Positions 9,324 through 19,092 of a DNA stretch of 64,000 nt are shown here, one piece after another; position 1 is the stretch's first letter, and the number at the start of each line of letters is the position of its first letter. The position numbers and the translations under genes are program-made. The notes under the pieces are model-generated. The model saw only the letters and a program-made list of their open reading frames with translations, had not been told where the DNA came from and made no database searches. This DNA is from Desulfurivibrionaceae bacterium (GTDB taxonomy: Bacteria; Desulfobacterota; Desulfobulbia; Desulfobulbales; VMSU01), in contig JAQYVV010000002.1 of NCBI GenBank assembly GCA_030145275.1, positions 62,001 to 126,000 on the forward strand. The letters are read 5' to 3'.

Positions 9324-12101
9324 TTATGATTCACTCGCATCCAACACCTTCCGAACTACCTTCGCCAAATCTCTTTTGACCACAGGCTTCATTATGTATT
9401 CACTGATGCCGGCTGCTGCAGCTTTTTCTTTGTCTATCAACGCACTGAAACCGGTGCAAAGAATAATTGGCATATCAGGTCTGATGGCAAGGATCTGCCG
9501 ACTGATATCTATGCCTGTCATTTCTGGCATAGTCATATCTGTTATAATAAGATCGAACTCTTGAGGTGCACCTTGGAATGTCTGTAACAATTCTTTGCTG
9601 TTTGTATGGGCAAACACTTTATAACCTAAACTTTCCAACATTTGCCTTTCCATCTGCACAAGGACTTCTTCATCATCAACAATTAAGATTTTTTCTGTTC
9701 CAGTGGGATATGGAATTTTCACATCTTTTGAGGTTTCTACTTCTTGTGTTGCCGAGATTTGCGGCAGATATACGTGAAATGTCGTGCCCTTGCCCAGTTC
9801 GCTGTATACTGTGATATGTCCATTATAGGTTTTCACAATGCCATGTACCATTGCCAAGCCGAGCCCTGTCCCTTCTCCTCTTTTTTTAGTGGTGAAATAA
9901 GGATCAAAAATATTCTCCATTGTTTTCTGGTCCATGCCACAACCGGTATCGCTTACCTCAAGCTTCACATAGTAGCCAGGAGTTAAGCAAGAGCCATTTA
10001 CCTTGACATCATCGTCTTCGATTTGGCAGGCAGATAAAGTTATTGCCAAAACCCCGGCGGTTTCTCGCATGGCATGATAGGCGTTGGTGCAGAGATTCAT
10101 GACAATCTGATGCAGTTGAGTAGGATCGGCGAGGACCATGCCACTCTTTGGATCAATGTTTTCTTTTATTTCAATGGTCGTCGGGATGGAAGAGTGTAAT
10201 AATTTTATGGCTTCTTTGACAACAATATGAATCGCAAGAGGTATTTGTTCCTGTTCTGATTGTCGGCTGAACGCCAAAATTTGTTTCACCAGTTCTTTTG
10301 CACGATTACCGGCTTTGACAACTTGCCCTTGCTGTGACCGGAGACCACTACCTTCTGGAAGTTCATCGAGAATCATATCCGAGTAGCCAAGGATGCATGC
10401 CAGGATATTGTTAAAGTCGTGGGCAATGCCGCCGGCTAAAGTGCCGATGGCCTCCATTTTCTGAGCTTGGCTCAATTGTTTCCTGAGCTTAATTTGATCT
10501 GTCACATCCCGCTTGACGGCGACATAGTTGGTTATTGTGCCATTTTTATTTATCACTGGCGAAATTGTGGCTTCTTCCTCGTATAAACTTCCATCTTTCT
10601 TCTTGTTGGTCAGTCTGCCATGCCAGGTATTGCCGTTGGCAAGAGTCTCCCACATTGATTTGTAAAAAGTAGTATCATGTTTTCCGCCTTGGAGTATACG
10701 AGGGTTTTGGCCTACGGCTTGTTCACGGCTATAACCAGTGGTATGTTCAAAGCAGGGGTTGACATACTGAATAGTACCGGCTTTGTCGGTAACAACAATA
10801 CTTTCACCAGTCTGTTCGATTGCAGTTGCAAGTTTTACAAGCTCTTTTTCTTTTTGTTTACGCTCTGCAACCTCTGCCTCAAGATTGTCATGAGCTTGTT
10901 GTAACGTGTTGATTTGTTGTTTAATGGTACTGGCCATTTCGTTAAAAGTTTGGCCCAGCAAACTTAATTCATCGCTCCCCTGGACACTAATCAATTTATC
11001 GAACTCTCCCTTCTGGAAGCTTCTGATCCCTTTGACTAGCGAGTTGATTGGTGCACTAATCATCTTGTTGGCTATGAAAATAAATATCGGGATAAAAATG
11101 AGGGCAGACAGAAAAAAGACTAGTGCAATAGTTTGTTGAAGTTTTCCCAGCTCAGACTCCAATATGGTTTTATCGGTGGCAAAGACAAAATAAATGCGTA
11201 ATCCGTCTGCAAGTTCAAGAAAAAGGTTTTCCAGAAAGTAACGAGAATGGTAATCAAACCGTGTTAAGTCTTCGTGCTCTGTAAAAACAGGGTGTGAAAG
11301 GCGTTGCAATTGTTGGGTAAGTTCTAGATCCACAATATTGCCAATTTTTCTCCCGTCAGGAAGAAATAATTGAAAATCTGTGCCGCTTTCCATAATGATG
11401 TCTTTGACAAATTCGTTACCCAGAAAAGTCATTGCTTTTAAGGAACCTATGGCCTTACGAGTGTTGTCAGGGAAAGTTCTGACCAAAGGTAAGTGGAGCA
11501 GCATTGCTAAATGTTTCCCAATCACTTGATAGCGAGTCGCCCCATGGCCAGTTTGAAGAATATGTCCACTTTCGGCAATGGAGTCGGGTAAGGCTGACTC
11601 TATCCAGGCATCAAGTTTTTGCGGTGTATTCTGATAAATCGCCGGCATGCCTTGACGATAGGAAACGAATCCTGCAATGAAAGCATCTTTCTCTCTTAAA
11701 CTAAAGGATATCAGCCGGTTATCTATGTCATAAGCACTAATGACGCTGATCTCTGAAATCTCGGCTTGCTTCCGCAATAACATTGCCAGGTTCTGCTTCT
11801 CGACATCAAATATGATTGGCTTATATTCTGCAATATTTTGATATTCAGAAACCATATTAACCGGTGAAATAATGTCTTCATCCTTTAAGAGCGTGTTGGC
11901 CAGGTGTGACAGATATTCATCCTTGACCTTGAGACTATTCTTGAGAATTTCATGAGCCTCCTGACTATGTTTACTTGCCTCTTGGATGTGACTCTGCCGC
12001 AAAATCTGATTAAAAATTAACCCGACCAGCAATAAAGAAAAACCAATGGCAAGAAACAGAATAAATATTGTCTTATGTTTGATACTGAAATTCATTGGCA
12101 T
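9324..12101 (-). CDS. Hybrid sensor histidine kinase paired with a periplasmic binding protein
   Basis: 925 residues. TM1 is at about 10-30, a large periplasmic region at about 31-320 (Cache-like), TM2 at about 322-345, HAMP at about 346-400, a short coiled coil, one PAS domain at about 420-540, and HisKA with His561 in GGIAHDFNN. The ATPase domain has DTGCGMD and GTGLGLA. A C-terminal receiver has Asp855 (LIITDMTMPEMTG). The start lies 15 bases after the stop of the upstream periplasmic binding protein gene on the same strand, so the two are probably co-transcribed. That arrangement recalls LuxP-LuxQ, where a binding protein presents the ligand to the kinase. The ligand is unknown. No DNA-binding regulator is adjacent. 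Confidence 0.9.
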   Translation of the reverse strand: MPMNFSIKHKTIFILFLAIGFSLLLVGLIFNQILRQSHIQEASKHSQEAHEILKNSLKVKDEYLSHLANTLLKDEDIISPVNMVSEYQNIAEYKPIIFDVEKQNLAMLLRKQAEISEISVISAYDIDNRLISFSLREKDAFIAGFVSYRQGMPAIYQNTPQKLDAWIESALPDSIAESGHILQTGHGATRYQVIGKHLAMLLHLPLVRTFPDNTRKAIGSLKAMTFLGNEFVKDIIMESGTDFQLFLPDGRKIGNIVDLELTQQLQRLSHPVFTEHEDLTRFDYHSRYFLENLFLELADGLRIYFVFATDKTILESELGKLQQTIALVFFLSALIFIPIFIFIANKMISAPINSLVKGIRSFQKGEFDKLISVQGSDELSLLGQTFNEMASTIKQQINTLQQAHDNLEAEVAERKQKEKELVKLATAIEQTGESIVVTDKAGTIQYVNPCFEHTTGYSREQAVGQNPRILQGGKHDTTFYKSMWETLANGNTWHGRLTNKKKDGSLYEEEATISPVINKNGTITNYVAVKRDVTDQIKLRKQLSQAQKMEAIGTLAGGIAHDFNNILACILGYSDMILDELPEGSGLRSQQGQVVKAGNRAKELVKQILAFSRQSEQEQIPLAIHIVVKEAIKLLHSSIPTTIEIKENIDPKSGMVLADPTQLHQIVMNLCTNAYHAMRETAGVLAITLSACQIEDDDVKVNGSCLTPGYYVKLEVSDTGCGMDQKTMENIFDPYFTTKKRGEGTGLGLAMVHGIVKTYNGHITVYSELGKGTTFHVYLPQISATQEVETSKDVKIPYPTGTEKILIVDDEEVLVQMERQMLESLGYKVFAHTNSKELLQTFQGAPQEFDLIITDMTMPEMTGIDISRQILAIRPDMPIILCTGFSALIDKEKAAAAGISEYIMKPVVKRDLAKVVRKVLDASES

Positions 12102-12116
12102 TAATAAAATCTTGGC

Positions 12117-13097
12117 TCAAAAAATAGGGTTTACGGCTTCAATATTGTCAATAGTGATCATTTGGGATTCAACCACTATTTCTCTGGGCACGCTTTTACC
12201 GTTTAAAATGCTTAAGGCCGCATTTGCCCCTTCTTTTCCGCAGGTAGGGTAAGTAAAAGATGCATCTTGCTCCCCTTGCCTAATTGCCTCCCTGGTTTCA
12301 GAGATGTAGTCGATACCAACAATAAGAAGCTGGGTGGGGTCTATACCTGCTTTTTGGAGGGCAAGGCGGGCTCCGCTGGCCATACTGTCACTCTGAGCAT
12401 AAATCGCATCAAATTTGATTCCTTCTCCAATTGTCTCTTCTATTGACCGGATTGCATCACTTCTTAGATAGTTGGCAGTTTTAATAGCAACAACCTTAAT
12501 CTCCTTGTGTTTTTTGATCTCTTCCAGGAATGCATCTGTCCGATGTATGGCTGTTGTGGACGTTGGCACACCTTTCAAAATCAAGATTTTTCCTTTGCCA
12601 TTCAGTCTCTGCGCCATATATTTTGCAGCTTTTCTGGCAATTTTTTTATTATCAGGATGGATGAATGTTGTAAATGCTTTCTCCCCCTCTACTTTCCTTG
12701 AAAGTAGAATAACAGGTATCCCCGCCTCATAAGCTTTGCTTATCACGGGAGTCATGGCCACAGCATCCCTCGGGCTGGCTATCAAAATATCAACTTTCAT
12801 AGATATTAGGTCTTCAATATCCATGATACTCTTAGAGGTCTTCCCTTTGCCGTTTGTGTAAATAAATTTAATAAAGTCATGTTTTTTTAATTCATTTTCC
12901 AGTTCTCTGACCTGAGCGACCCTCCAGTCATTAGCCATTGTATCCTGAGCAAAAGCGATTAAAAAGGTTTGCTCTTTCTGCTCCAATTGTGATCTTTCTT
13001 CAACGACTGGAGAAATTTTCTCAGCTGAAACAACAATATTGTTGTTAATGACACTCAAAAATATAAGGAGTATCAATAGGCAGTTTGTTTTGATCAT
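12117..13097 (-). CDS. Periplasmic sugar-binding-like protein (Peripla_BP type), sensor partner
   Basis: 326 residues with a signal peptide (about 1-25, LLILLIFLSVINNNIVVSA). The mature part has the two-lobed fold signature of the ribose/galactose/LuxP binding family: LIAFAQDTMANDWRVAQ, MKVDILIASPRDAVAMTPVI, GKGKILILKGVPTSTTAIHR, FDAIYAQSDSMASGARLALQ and LIVGIDYI. No ABC permease or ATPase gene is near; instead the gene is immediately upstream of a hybrid histidine kinase. A ligand-presenting role for that kinase is therefore more likely than transport. The ligand could be a sugar, autoinducer-2 or another small molecule; the sequence alone does not tell. Confidence 0.87.
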   Translation of the reverse strand: MIKTNCLLILLIFLSVINNNIVVSAEKISPVVEERSQLEQKEQTFLIAFAQDTMANDWRVAQVRELENELKKHDFIKFIYTNGKGKTSKSIMDIEDLISMKVDILIASPRDAVAMTPVISKAYEAGIPVILLSRKVEGEKAFTTFIHPDNKKIARKAAKYMAQRLNGKGKILILKGVPTSTTAIHRTDAFLEEIKKHKEIKVVAIKTANYLRSDAIRSIEETIGEGIKFDAIYAQSDSMASGARLALQKAGIDPTQLLIVGIDYISETREAIRQGEQDASFTYPTCGKEGANAALSILNGKSVPREIVVESQMITIDNIEAVNPIF

Positions 13098-13409
13098 ATG
13101 CTTTATGGACCATCTCCCTGAACGAATAGAGTTTAAAAATCTTAGAGGGTACTGTCATTACCATATGGCTTGATTATATGATAAGGAGATATTCGTTTTT
13201 TTATCAAGACCCTTGCCCTTTTAATAATGGTTTCATCGACAATTCATTGATGCCTCGATGTTATATTTGTCAGCAATTTTTGATATAATGATGCCGTCAT
13301 CTATTCTAAGAAATCATAAGACCTAGTTCTTTATAAAGCTCAAAAGCCTTCTCCCAAAAAGGCTATCACAAAAATTACTGGATGTGAAATTAAAATTCAG
13401 GCGGATGAT

Positions 13410-13623
13410 CTGGGGGGGGAACAAATCAAAACAAGGAAAAGGAGCAGGTCAACATAGCATCCGCATCAACAATCAATGGCGGATTTGTTTGGAAAGACGA
13501 CAATATTTATGATGTTGAGATTGTAGATTACCACTAATAGGAGGTAAGGCCATGGCAAAAAAATTAACATCGATTACACACACACACTCACTAAAAAATT
13601 TTCCTCCACACTATTCACCATAG
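13410..13623 (+). pseudogene. Decayed HigB-HigA toxin-antitoxin locus
   Basis: Reading frames here spell the C-terminal half of a RelE/HigB toxin: GKGAGQHSIRINNQWRIC ends near 13490, and after a frameshift VWKDDNIYDVEIVDYH runs to the stop at 13535-13537. In intact family members these two pieces are continuous. A consensus ribosome-binding site (AGGAGG) then leads to an ATG at 13552 reading MAKKLTSI, the usual HigA beginning, which stops after 23 codons at 13621. Toxin N-terminus, frame and antitoxin are all damaged, so the locus is most likely dead. The rest of the 13098-13706 gap is AT-rich with no other feature I can support. Confidence 0.7.
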
Positions 13624-13706
13624 AGAAGACTGCTTTCAGTTCATTAACCCAGTAATTATTTTTGACTTAATAAGACAAAGCCTTGCTACATCACCACGAG
13701 ACAATT

Positions 13707-14834
13707 TTAGGAAGAAGAGAGAAAGTCTGTTAATACTCTGCATGCCCCTTTAATTTGGGAGACTTCGATATGTTCTTCATTTTTATGGGCATGTTTAGGA
13801 TTACCAGGTCCCCACACAAGGCAGGTGCTTTGGCCCCGTAGTTGGGAACAGTCGCTGGGGAATGGGAGGGCAATTAAATCGTCAGTGAAGCCTTGTTGCT
13901 TCAGGCTTTGCTGGAGTTTTTGAATAAAGGGATTGTCGGGGGCTGAATTTATGCCCAGGCCTGCGAAGAGAGGAACAACTTTGCCTCTTGTGCCGATAAT
14001 ACGGGAAATGTCTGCGTGTATTTGTGCCGGATATTGAGAGGGCAGCATTCGAATGTCCACAAGAATGCGGTGTAGATTTGCAACCTTGTTTGCCGAATAG
14101 TCTCCCTTTATTTCGGTGATGGTAATATCGGCCTGGCCAAGTTGAGGATCGGTTTGCTTTTGCATCTCTTTTTTGAAGGTGGTGAGGTCAGACAGTATAT
14201 CTTTTATTAATTCTTCTCTGTTCAGGGAAGATTCTTCGGGTGGTGAAATTGTATCTGCAAAGTTCGGGAAAATACGGCAACGATAGGCACCTTTATGTTT
14301 GGAAATCGGCTGTAGGAGGCTTGGTTCCATGGCCATACAGAGGTCGTATTTTTGAGAGTACTCCCTTGCAAAGGCGGCGGCGCCCGACATAGTATTTTCT
14401 TCGTCCACGGTGCAGACCAATGTTATGTCAAAGTTCTGCCGATCCCCCTTATCTTTTATTCCCATAAGGGTCGCAAAAAGAGTGGCAAGTGAACCTTTAT
14501 CATCACAAGCGCCCCGGCCGTAAATTTCCCCCTCTTTTTCCACAGCACTGAAAGGATGCCTCATCCCCTTGGCGCTAACCGTGTCCATATGGGCTAAAAA
14601 GAGGATTTTGGGGGCATCTTGTCTGGGAAGGGAAACAATTAGGTTATGCCTGCCTGGAAGAGCTTCCTGCAGCTTGAAGTTGAGATTACTCTTCTCACAT
14701 ATTTTGGTGAGAAAAGATATGATCCCCGCCTCTGGAGGACCTTCAGTGGCAACGGGATCTGATGATTCGCTTGGTATTTGGATCAGGTCGCGGGTTAGTT
14801 GTACGGCGTTTATATAGATATCGTCAGGGTTCAT
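13707..14834 (-). CDS. M20-family metallopeptidase/deacylase (ArgE/DapE-like)
   Basis: 375 residues, cytoplasmic. Zinc-site motifs are in order: LAHMDTV (His, Asp), GRGACDDKGSLA (bridging Asp), DEEN (catalytic Glu and metal Glu), and a late His in GNPKHAHKNEEH. A dimerisation (lid) domain sits between about 180 and 290. The length suits acetylornithine deacetylase, succinyl-diaminopimelate desuccinylase or a related amidohydrolase, and motifs do not separate these. It stands alone, flanked by the dead HigBA locus and an intergenic palindrome, with no arginine or lysine pathway neighbours, so a broad deacylase or dipeptidase role is as likely as biosynthesis. Confidence 0.85.
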   Translation of the reverse strand: MNPDDIYINAVQLTRDLIQIPSESSDPVATEGPPEAGIISFLTKICEKSNLNFKLQEALPGRHNLIVSLPRQDAPKILFLAHMDTVSAKGMRHPFSAVEKEGEIYGRGACDDKGSLATLFATLMGIKDKGDRQNFDITLVCTVDEENTMSGAAAFAREYSQKYDLCMAMEPSLLQPISKHKGAYRCRIFPNFADTISPPEESSLNREELIKDILSDLTTFKKEMQKQTDPQLGQADITITEIKGDYSANKVANLHRILVDIRMLPSQYPAQIHADISRIIGTRGKVVPLFAGLGINSAPDNPFIQKLQQSLKQQGFTDDLIALPFPSDCSQLRGQSTCLVWGPGNPKHAHKNEEHIEVSQIKGACRVLTDFLSSS

Positions 14835-14888
14835 GTTTTAACTTTTACAGGCACTTGATTTGAAGATTTACAAAATGTAAAATTATAT

Positions 14889-15082
14889 GTAACTATTCAG
14901 CTGCATCTCATCTGCGCCCGATCAGGCCGGCCAGCATACTGATGTATCGAAGTCTCACTTTGTTTGCTTATCTGCTGGCCGGCCTGATCGAACACATCTA
15001 AGGCACATCCGGAGTCTGCGCTTACCTGAACAGTTACGCTTGGGAGTTTACCCATGTTATGCAATTCTCGCTGAGTAGTTAC
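14889..15082. repeat. Intergenic palindromic element, GTAACTATTCAG family
   Basis: The element begins GTAACTATTCAG and ends CTGAGTAGTTAC, an inverted pair with one mismatch. Inside, 14919-14936 and 14973-14990 form a perfect 18-bp hairpin (CGATCAGGCCGGCCAGCA and its complement). The loop holds a 25-nt expanded form of the 17-nt unit (14948-14972). A standard 17-nt unit lies at 15010-15026. It fills most of the 355-base gap between the divergent M20 peptidase and lexA genes, so it may carry or disturb both promoters. Confidence 0.8.
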
Positions 15083-15231
15083 AATTATATTTACATTTAT
15101 GCATGAATTTTTTTAAACTATAGCTACTCCTTTTGTCTGATGAGCAGCCGGCCTGGGGATGGTGCGCACTATGAAGAATGTAAAAAATAATGTCAATAAA
15201 AATCCAAGAGGTTCATGGGGTTGGTGATCTT

Positions 15232-15864
15232 ATGCGACAAAAATTAACGAATAAGCAACAGAACTTCCTGGATTATCTGGAGGAAGAGCTGAATAAGAGT
15301 GGTGCTATTCCCAGTTTACGGGTGGCGGCCGAACAACTTCATATCAGCCATGCTGCGGTGGCCCAGTTTATAAAAACCCTGGAAAGAAAGGGGTACTTGA
15401 AACGGGAGGGGCGCTACAGCAGAAATATTTACCTTTTGAACCATTTAAGGCAACCAGAGGCAAAACAGCGTTGGCGGGAGGTGCCGATTATTGGCAAAAT
15501 TACTGCCGGCATGCCTATTTACGCCCAGCAGGAGTGGGATGGTAGTGTGGTGGTGGATGGCGAGGTTTATCGGGGCCAGAATCTTTTTGCCCTTCGTGTC
15601 CATGGGGATTCGATGAAGGATGCTGGAATTCTTAACGAAGATTTGGTCATTTGTGAACCGCGCCAATACGCAGGCAACGGCGAAATTGTGGTGGCCCTTA
15701 TACAATTTGAAGAGGCCACGGTAAAACGTTTTTTTCTCCATGAAGGTGGCATAGAATTGCGCCCTGAAAATGATAACTATGAAGCCGTTCGATACCCTTT
15801 TTCAGACGTCATGGTGCAGGGCAAGGTTATTGGAGTTCAACGCGGTCCGGAACAGATTAACTGA
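15232..15864 (+). CDS. lexA: LexA-type SOS repressor
   Basis: 210 residues from the ATG at 15232 (MRQKLTNKQQNFLDYL, matching the usual LexA start); an upstream in-frame ATG at 15190 would add 14 residues. An N-terminal winged helix (about 1-65) is followed by an S24 autocleavage domain. The cleavage pair Ala92-Gly93 (ITAGMP), catalytic Ser127 (VHGDSMKDAG) and Lys165 (ATVKRF) are all present, so RecA-stimulated self-cleavage should work. The helix-turn-helix AAEQLHISHAAVAQFIKTLE differs from the E. coli form, so the operator cannot be guessed. It lies 57 bases before a primase-helicase gene on the same strand, which may be part of the same SOS unit. Confidence 0.9.
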   Translation: MRQKLTNKQQNFLDYLEEELNKSGAIPSLRVAAEQLHISHAAVAQFIKTLERKGYLKREGRYSRNIYLLNHLRQPEAKQRWREVPIIGKITAGMPIYAQQEWDGSVVVDGEVYRGQNLFALRVHGDSMKDAGILNEDLVICEPRQYAGNGEIVVALIQFEEATVKRFFLHEGGIELRPENDNYEAVRYPFSDVMVQGKVIGVQRGPEQIN

Positions 15865-15921
15865 GGGGGGAATGGAGCCAAAACGGTTGCTTTCAACTTT
15901 TCTGAAAGGAGAGATCTGCAC

Positions 15922-17694
15922 ATGGATCGAGCAGAAGAAATAAAGAAATTCTATATGAAACATGTTGTCCAGGCAATGCTTGAGGACAATATGCTTAAGG
16001 CCCCCTGCCCGTTTTGTCCGTCCAGTGAAACAGAGGAGCCAGGGGTGTTGCTTGTGTATCTTAAACCCAATAGTTTTTTCTTGGGCTATTTTAGATGCGT
16101 GAACAGATGCAGGCCAGGAGGGTTTTCTCCCTATTTTGCAAGAGTCATGGGCATAGAGCCTCAGGAAGTGCCTGGATACGATCCAGATCGTGAACCCTAT
16201 GGGCATCAGACTATTTTTCCGGCCAATAATCTTAATGCTGAGATCAAGAAGTTCAGGTCCTTTATGAGCGATACAGAGTATGCTTATTTCAAGGGATTGT
16301 GCATATCAGAGGCCGTTGTAAACGAAATGAAGATTGGCTACAACGGCAGGTATCTGAGCTATCCCTACATTTTAGATGATGGGAATTGCTATGCCACAAG
16401 GTGCGTATTGCCTGAGCAGGAAGAGGATAATTTTTGGCACGGCGATGAGACGTTCTTTTCAGGAGAGTTTCGAATATTCAATGTGCAAGAGATAGATAGA
16501 TGCGAAAATGGAACCCTATTCATCACAGACGGGGAGAACAATCTTCTTACTCTCAAAGAGCTGGGGTATCCCTGCATTTCTGTACCATCCGTTGCCGATT
16601 TGGAATCAGTGAACTTAGAAAGACTGGCTTTTGTTAATCATGTTTTTTTGATCGTGACCAATGCTCCAGAGGCCCAACTTGCAGCACGTCTTTTGGCTAG
16701 TCGATTGGGTTTTAAATCCAGGATTATGAAATGGGCGCCCAATTTGACTCGAGGTTATACCTTGTGTCACCTGGCGAGAGATAAGGGCGAGAAGTTTAGG
16801 GTTGCTGTGACCTCCATGCTAAAATCTTCGAAATCCTTCTCCCCATTTTCGTCTCCGGAGAAGGAACATCGCAGGTTCATTGATTCCCTGGAACGAGAAA
16901 AAGGTAAGACTCTTCTTGGCATGGGTTGCGGTTTTCCCAAGATGGATGATACCCTCAGCGGTATTCGCGGCATTAACATCATGGGGGGGCAGCCTAAGGC
17001 TGGAAAATCCTGCTTTTTCATCCAAGTTTCAACAGAGATGGCCAGACAGAAGATACCTGTCATATACTATGATTTCGAAAACGGTCGTCAGAAGATATAT
17101 ACAAGGACCTTGTGCCGTTTAAGCAAGCTTTCTGAAAAAGAGATAAGACAGGCAGACCTGAAGGGCGAGCCGTTAAAAAGACTGGAGAGAGCTCATCAGG
17201 ATTTGCAGGATATGCTCCCCTATTTTCGGGTTGTAACAGATAGAAAATTAAGCCCGGATGTCATGAGAGGGCAGATCGAATTTTTGCAGAACCAAACCCA
17301 AACGGATCACGCACTTGTCGTTGTGGATAGTCTCCATAAACTCCCTTTCAAAAACCTTTCAGAGCGTAGAACAGGTATTGATGAATGGCTTCGGCACATG
17401 GAGGCCATCAGGGATGAGAATAATGTATCATTTCTGGTGATCTCTGAGCTTTCTCGCAGCCAAGGGGGGAGTTATAATATGAAACCAGATCTTGGTTCGT
17501 TCAAAGAGTCGGGAGATATAGAATACAGTGCCGACAATGCCATGATACTCACTCCCAGTTGGGATCCTTTGGCCCCCATTCCATCGGAAGAGAAAAAAAG
17601 CGCCTTGTGGCTGGTGGCCAGTAGGGAAAACAGTCCTGGGAAAATAGCCGAATACCTTTTGGAATATCCTTTCTGGGGATTTATCGAGGAATGA
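15922..17694 (+). CDS. Primase-helicase-like protein (zinc finger, Toprim-like, RecA/DnaB-like ATPase)
   Basis: 590 residues, start with AAAGGAGAG nine bases upstream. The N-terminus has a four-cysteine zinc site (Cys29, Cys32, Cys59, Cys63: CPFC and RCVNRC), as in CHC2 primase fingers. A Toprim-like section follows (about 180-260, LFITDGENNLLTLKELG). The C-terminal half is a RecA-fold ATPase: Walker A GQPKAGKS at 356-363, Walker B LVVVDSLHKL, then LVISELSR, as in DnaB/RadA-type proteins. This is the layout of T7 gp4/Twinkle primase-helicases and some mobile-element replication proteins. It follows lexA by 57 bases with no terminator seen. It may be a remnant of an integrated element or an SOS-induced repair replicase; both are inference. 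Confidence 0.75.
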   Translation: MDRAEEIKKFYMKHVVQAMLEDNMLKAPCPFCPSSETEEPGVLLVYLKPNSFFLGYFRCVNRCRPGGFSPYFARVMGIEPQEVPGYDPDREPYGHQTIFPANNLNAEIKKFRSFMSDTEYAYFKGLCISEAVVNEMKIGYNGRYLSYPYILDDGNCYATRCVLPEQEEDNFWHGDETFFSGEFRIFNVQEIDRCENGTLFITDGENNLLTLKELGYPCISVPSVADLESVNLERLAFVNHVFLIVTNAPEAQLAARLLASRLGFKSRIMKWAPNLTRGYTLCHLARDKGEKFRVAVTSMLKSSKSFSPFSSPEKEHRRFIDSLEREKGKTLLGMGCGFPKMDDTLSGIRGINIMGGQPKAGKSCFFIQVSTEMARQKIPVIYYDFENGRQKIYTRTLCRLSKLSEKEIRQADLKGEPLKRLERAHQDLQDMLPYFRVVTDRKLSPDVMRGQIEFLQNQTQTDHALVVVDSLHKLPFKNLSERRTGIDEWLRHMEAIRDENNVSFLVISELSRSQGGSYNMKPDLGSFKESGDIEYSADNAMILTPSWDPLAPIPSEEKKSALWLVASRENSPGKIAEYLLEYPFWGFIEE

Positions 17695-17726
17695 CCTCAA
17701 GCCAGACAGTCCTGGGTTGAGGTCAT
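17691..17726 (+). terminator. Hairpin overlapping stop of the primase-helicase gene
   Basis: ATGACCTCAA (17691-17700) pairs with TTGAGGTCAT (17717-17726), a perfect 10-bp stem that includes the TGA stop. No strong T-tract follows directly, so termination is possible but not certain. It lies between convergent genes. Confidence 0.4.
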
Positions 17727-17778
17727 TGCAAAAGGCTGAGTTTTTATAAAAATTAGTAAGTGTTAGTGTGGAACGAGG

Positions 17779-19092
17779 TTATAAGGATCTTTTATCAATA
17801 ACCCTTTTAGCCTTCCCTTCAAAACGCTCAAGGGATTTTTCTTCAACCAGCTTGACATCCACTGAGATTCCAAGTTCTGTGGCCAGCCGTTTTTTGATTT
17901 GATCTATTAATTGCCGCTGCTTTTTCATCTGGTCAAAAAATATCGACTCCATTACTTCCACCATGACTGTTGTTTTGTCGAGGCGGCCTTCCCGTTCCAC
18001 GATAATCTGATAGTGGGGTTCAGTGCCTTCAATGTCAAAAAGCACCTCTTCTATCTGGGAGGGGAAAACATTGACGCCTTTGATGATCAGCATATCATCT
18101 GTTCTGCCGAAGACCCGGTGCATCCTTTGAAATGTCCTGCCGCATGGACAGGGCTCAGGCATTAGGCGTGTCAAGTCTCGGGTTCTGTATCTGATGACTG
18201 GGAATGCTTCTTTGGTCAGAGTTGTAATAACAAGTTCTCCGGTCTCTCCAGGCGCTACCGGTTCTAGAGTTTCAGGGTCAATAACTTCTGCCAGAAAATG
18301 ATCCTCGTTTATATGGAGACCATTGCACTCCTGGCACTCACCGGCGACACCAGGCCCCATTATTTCACTGAGTCCATAGTTGTCGGTGGCGACGATATGC
18401 AGTTTTTCCTGGATTTCCTTTCGCATCCCTTCCGACCAGGGTTCGCCGCCAAAAAGGCCATATTTAAGGGGCAGGGCATTGATGTTGATTCCCTGTTCCG
18501 CCATGGTGTCGGCAAGTAGGAGGGCATAACTGGGAGTGCAGACAAGGGCGGTTGTCTTGAAATCCTGCATGATGGTCAATTGTCTCTTGGTGTTGCCGCT
18601 GGAAATGGGAATAACAGAGGCTCCTACCCGCTCGGCACCATAATGGAGGCCGAAGCCCCCGGTAAACAGGCCATAGCCAAAAGAAATTTGCACCACATCG
18701 TCTTGGTCGACTCCTGCAGCGGTGAGTACCCGTGCGGAGAGATTTGACCAGTTTTTAATATCATTTTTTGTATAGCCTACCACGGTGGCTTGGCCTGTGG
18801 TGCCAGATGAGGAGTGGACCCGGACAACTTCGCGCAGGGGGACGGCAAAAAGCCCATATGGGTAGTTGTTGCGTAAATCATCTTTGGAGGTGAAGGGCAG
18901 TTTGCTGACGTCATTGAGAGAAGTGAATCCATCCGGATCAATATTCATCTCTTTGAATTTTTTCCGGTAAAAAGGGACATGGGTGGCAACTCGAAACAGA
19001 GTTGATTGTAAGCGTTCAAGTTGAAGCTGCTCCAGATCTTCACGAGCCATGCACTCTTTTTCTTGTTCCCAGTAAGTGGATTTGTCTGTCAT
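17779..19092 (-). CDS. paaK: Phenylacetate-CoA ligase (copy 1)
   Basis: 437 residues, the normal PaaK length. The adenylation P-loop is [17 protein letters not shown], followed by motifs [41 protein letters not shown] and [20 protein letters not shown], ending in the family C-terminal KAKRVIDKR. The reaction is ATP-dependent formation of an aryl-acetyl-CoA. GAGGAG precedes the start. It is the last gene of the minus-strand block that starts with iorA at 30638; a paralogue with many identical motifs lies at 26899-28200. With IorAB it would handle arylacetic acids from aromatic amino acid breakdown, or run in reverse to conserve ATP from arylacetyl-CoA. Confidence 0.93.
   Translation of the reverse strand: MTDKSTYWEQEKECMAREDLEQLQLERLQSTLFRVATHVPFYRKKFKEMNIDPDGFTSLNDVSKLPFTSKDDLRNNYPYGLFAVPLREVVRVHSSSGTTGQATVVGYTKNDIKNWSNLSARVLTAAGVDQDDVVQISFGYGLFTGGFGLHYGAERVGASVIPISSGNTKRQLTIMQDFKTTALVCTPSYALLLADTMAEQGININALPLKYGLFGGEPWSEGMRKEIQEKLHIVATDNYGLSEIMGPGVAGECQECNGLHINEDHFLAEVIDPETLEPVAPGETGELVITTLTKEAFPVIRYRTRDLTRLMPEPCPCGRTFQRMHRVFGRTDDMLIIKGVNVFPSQIEEVLFDIEGTEPHYQIIVEREGRLDKTTVMVEVMESIFFDQMKKQRQLIDQIKKRLATELGISVDVKLVEEKSLERFEGKAKRVIDKRSL

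Noticed and set aside
15083-15231. SOS box in the lexA leader
   Set aside because: No CTGT-N8-ACAG or other clear palindrome with known LexA spacing was seen; the operator of this LexA type is not known to me.
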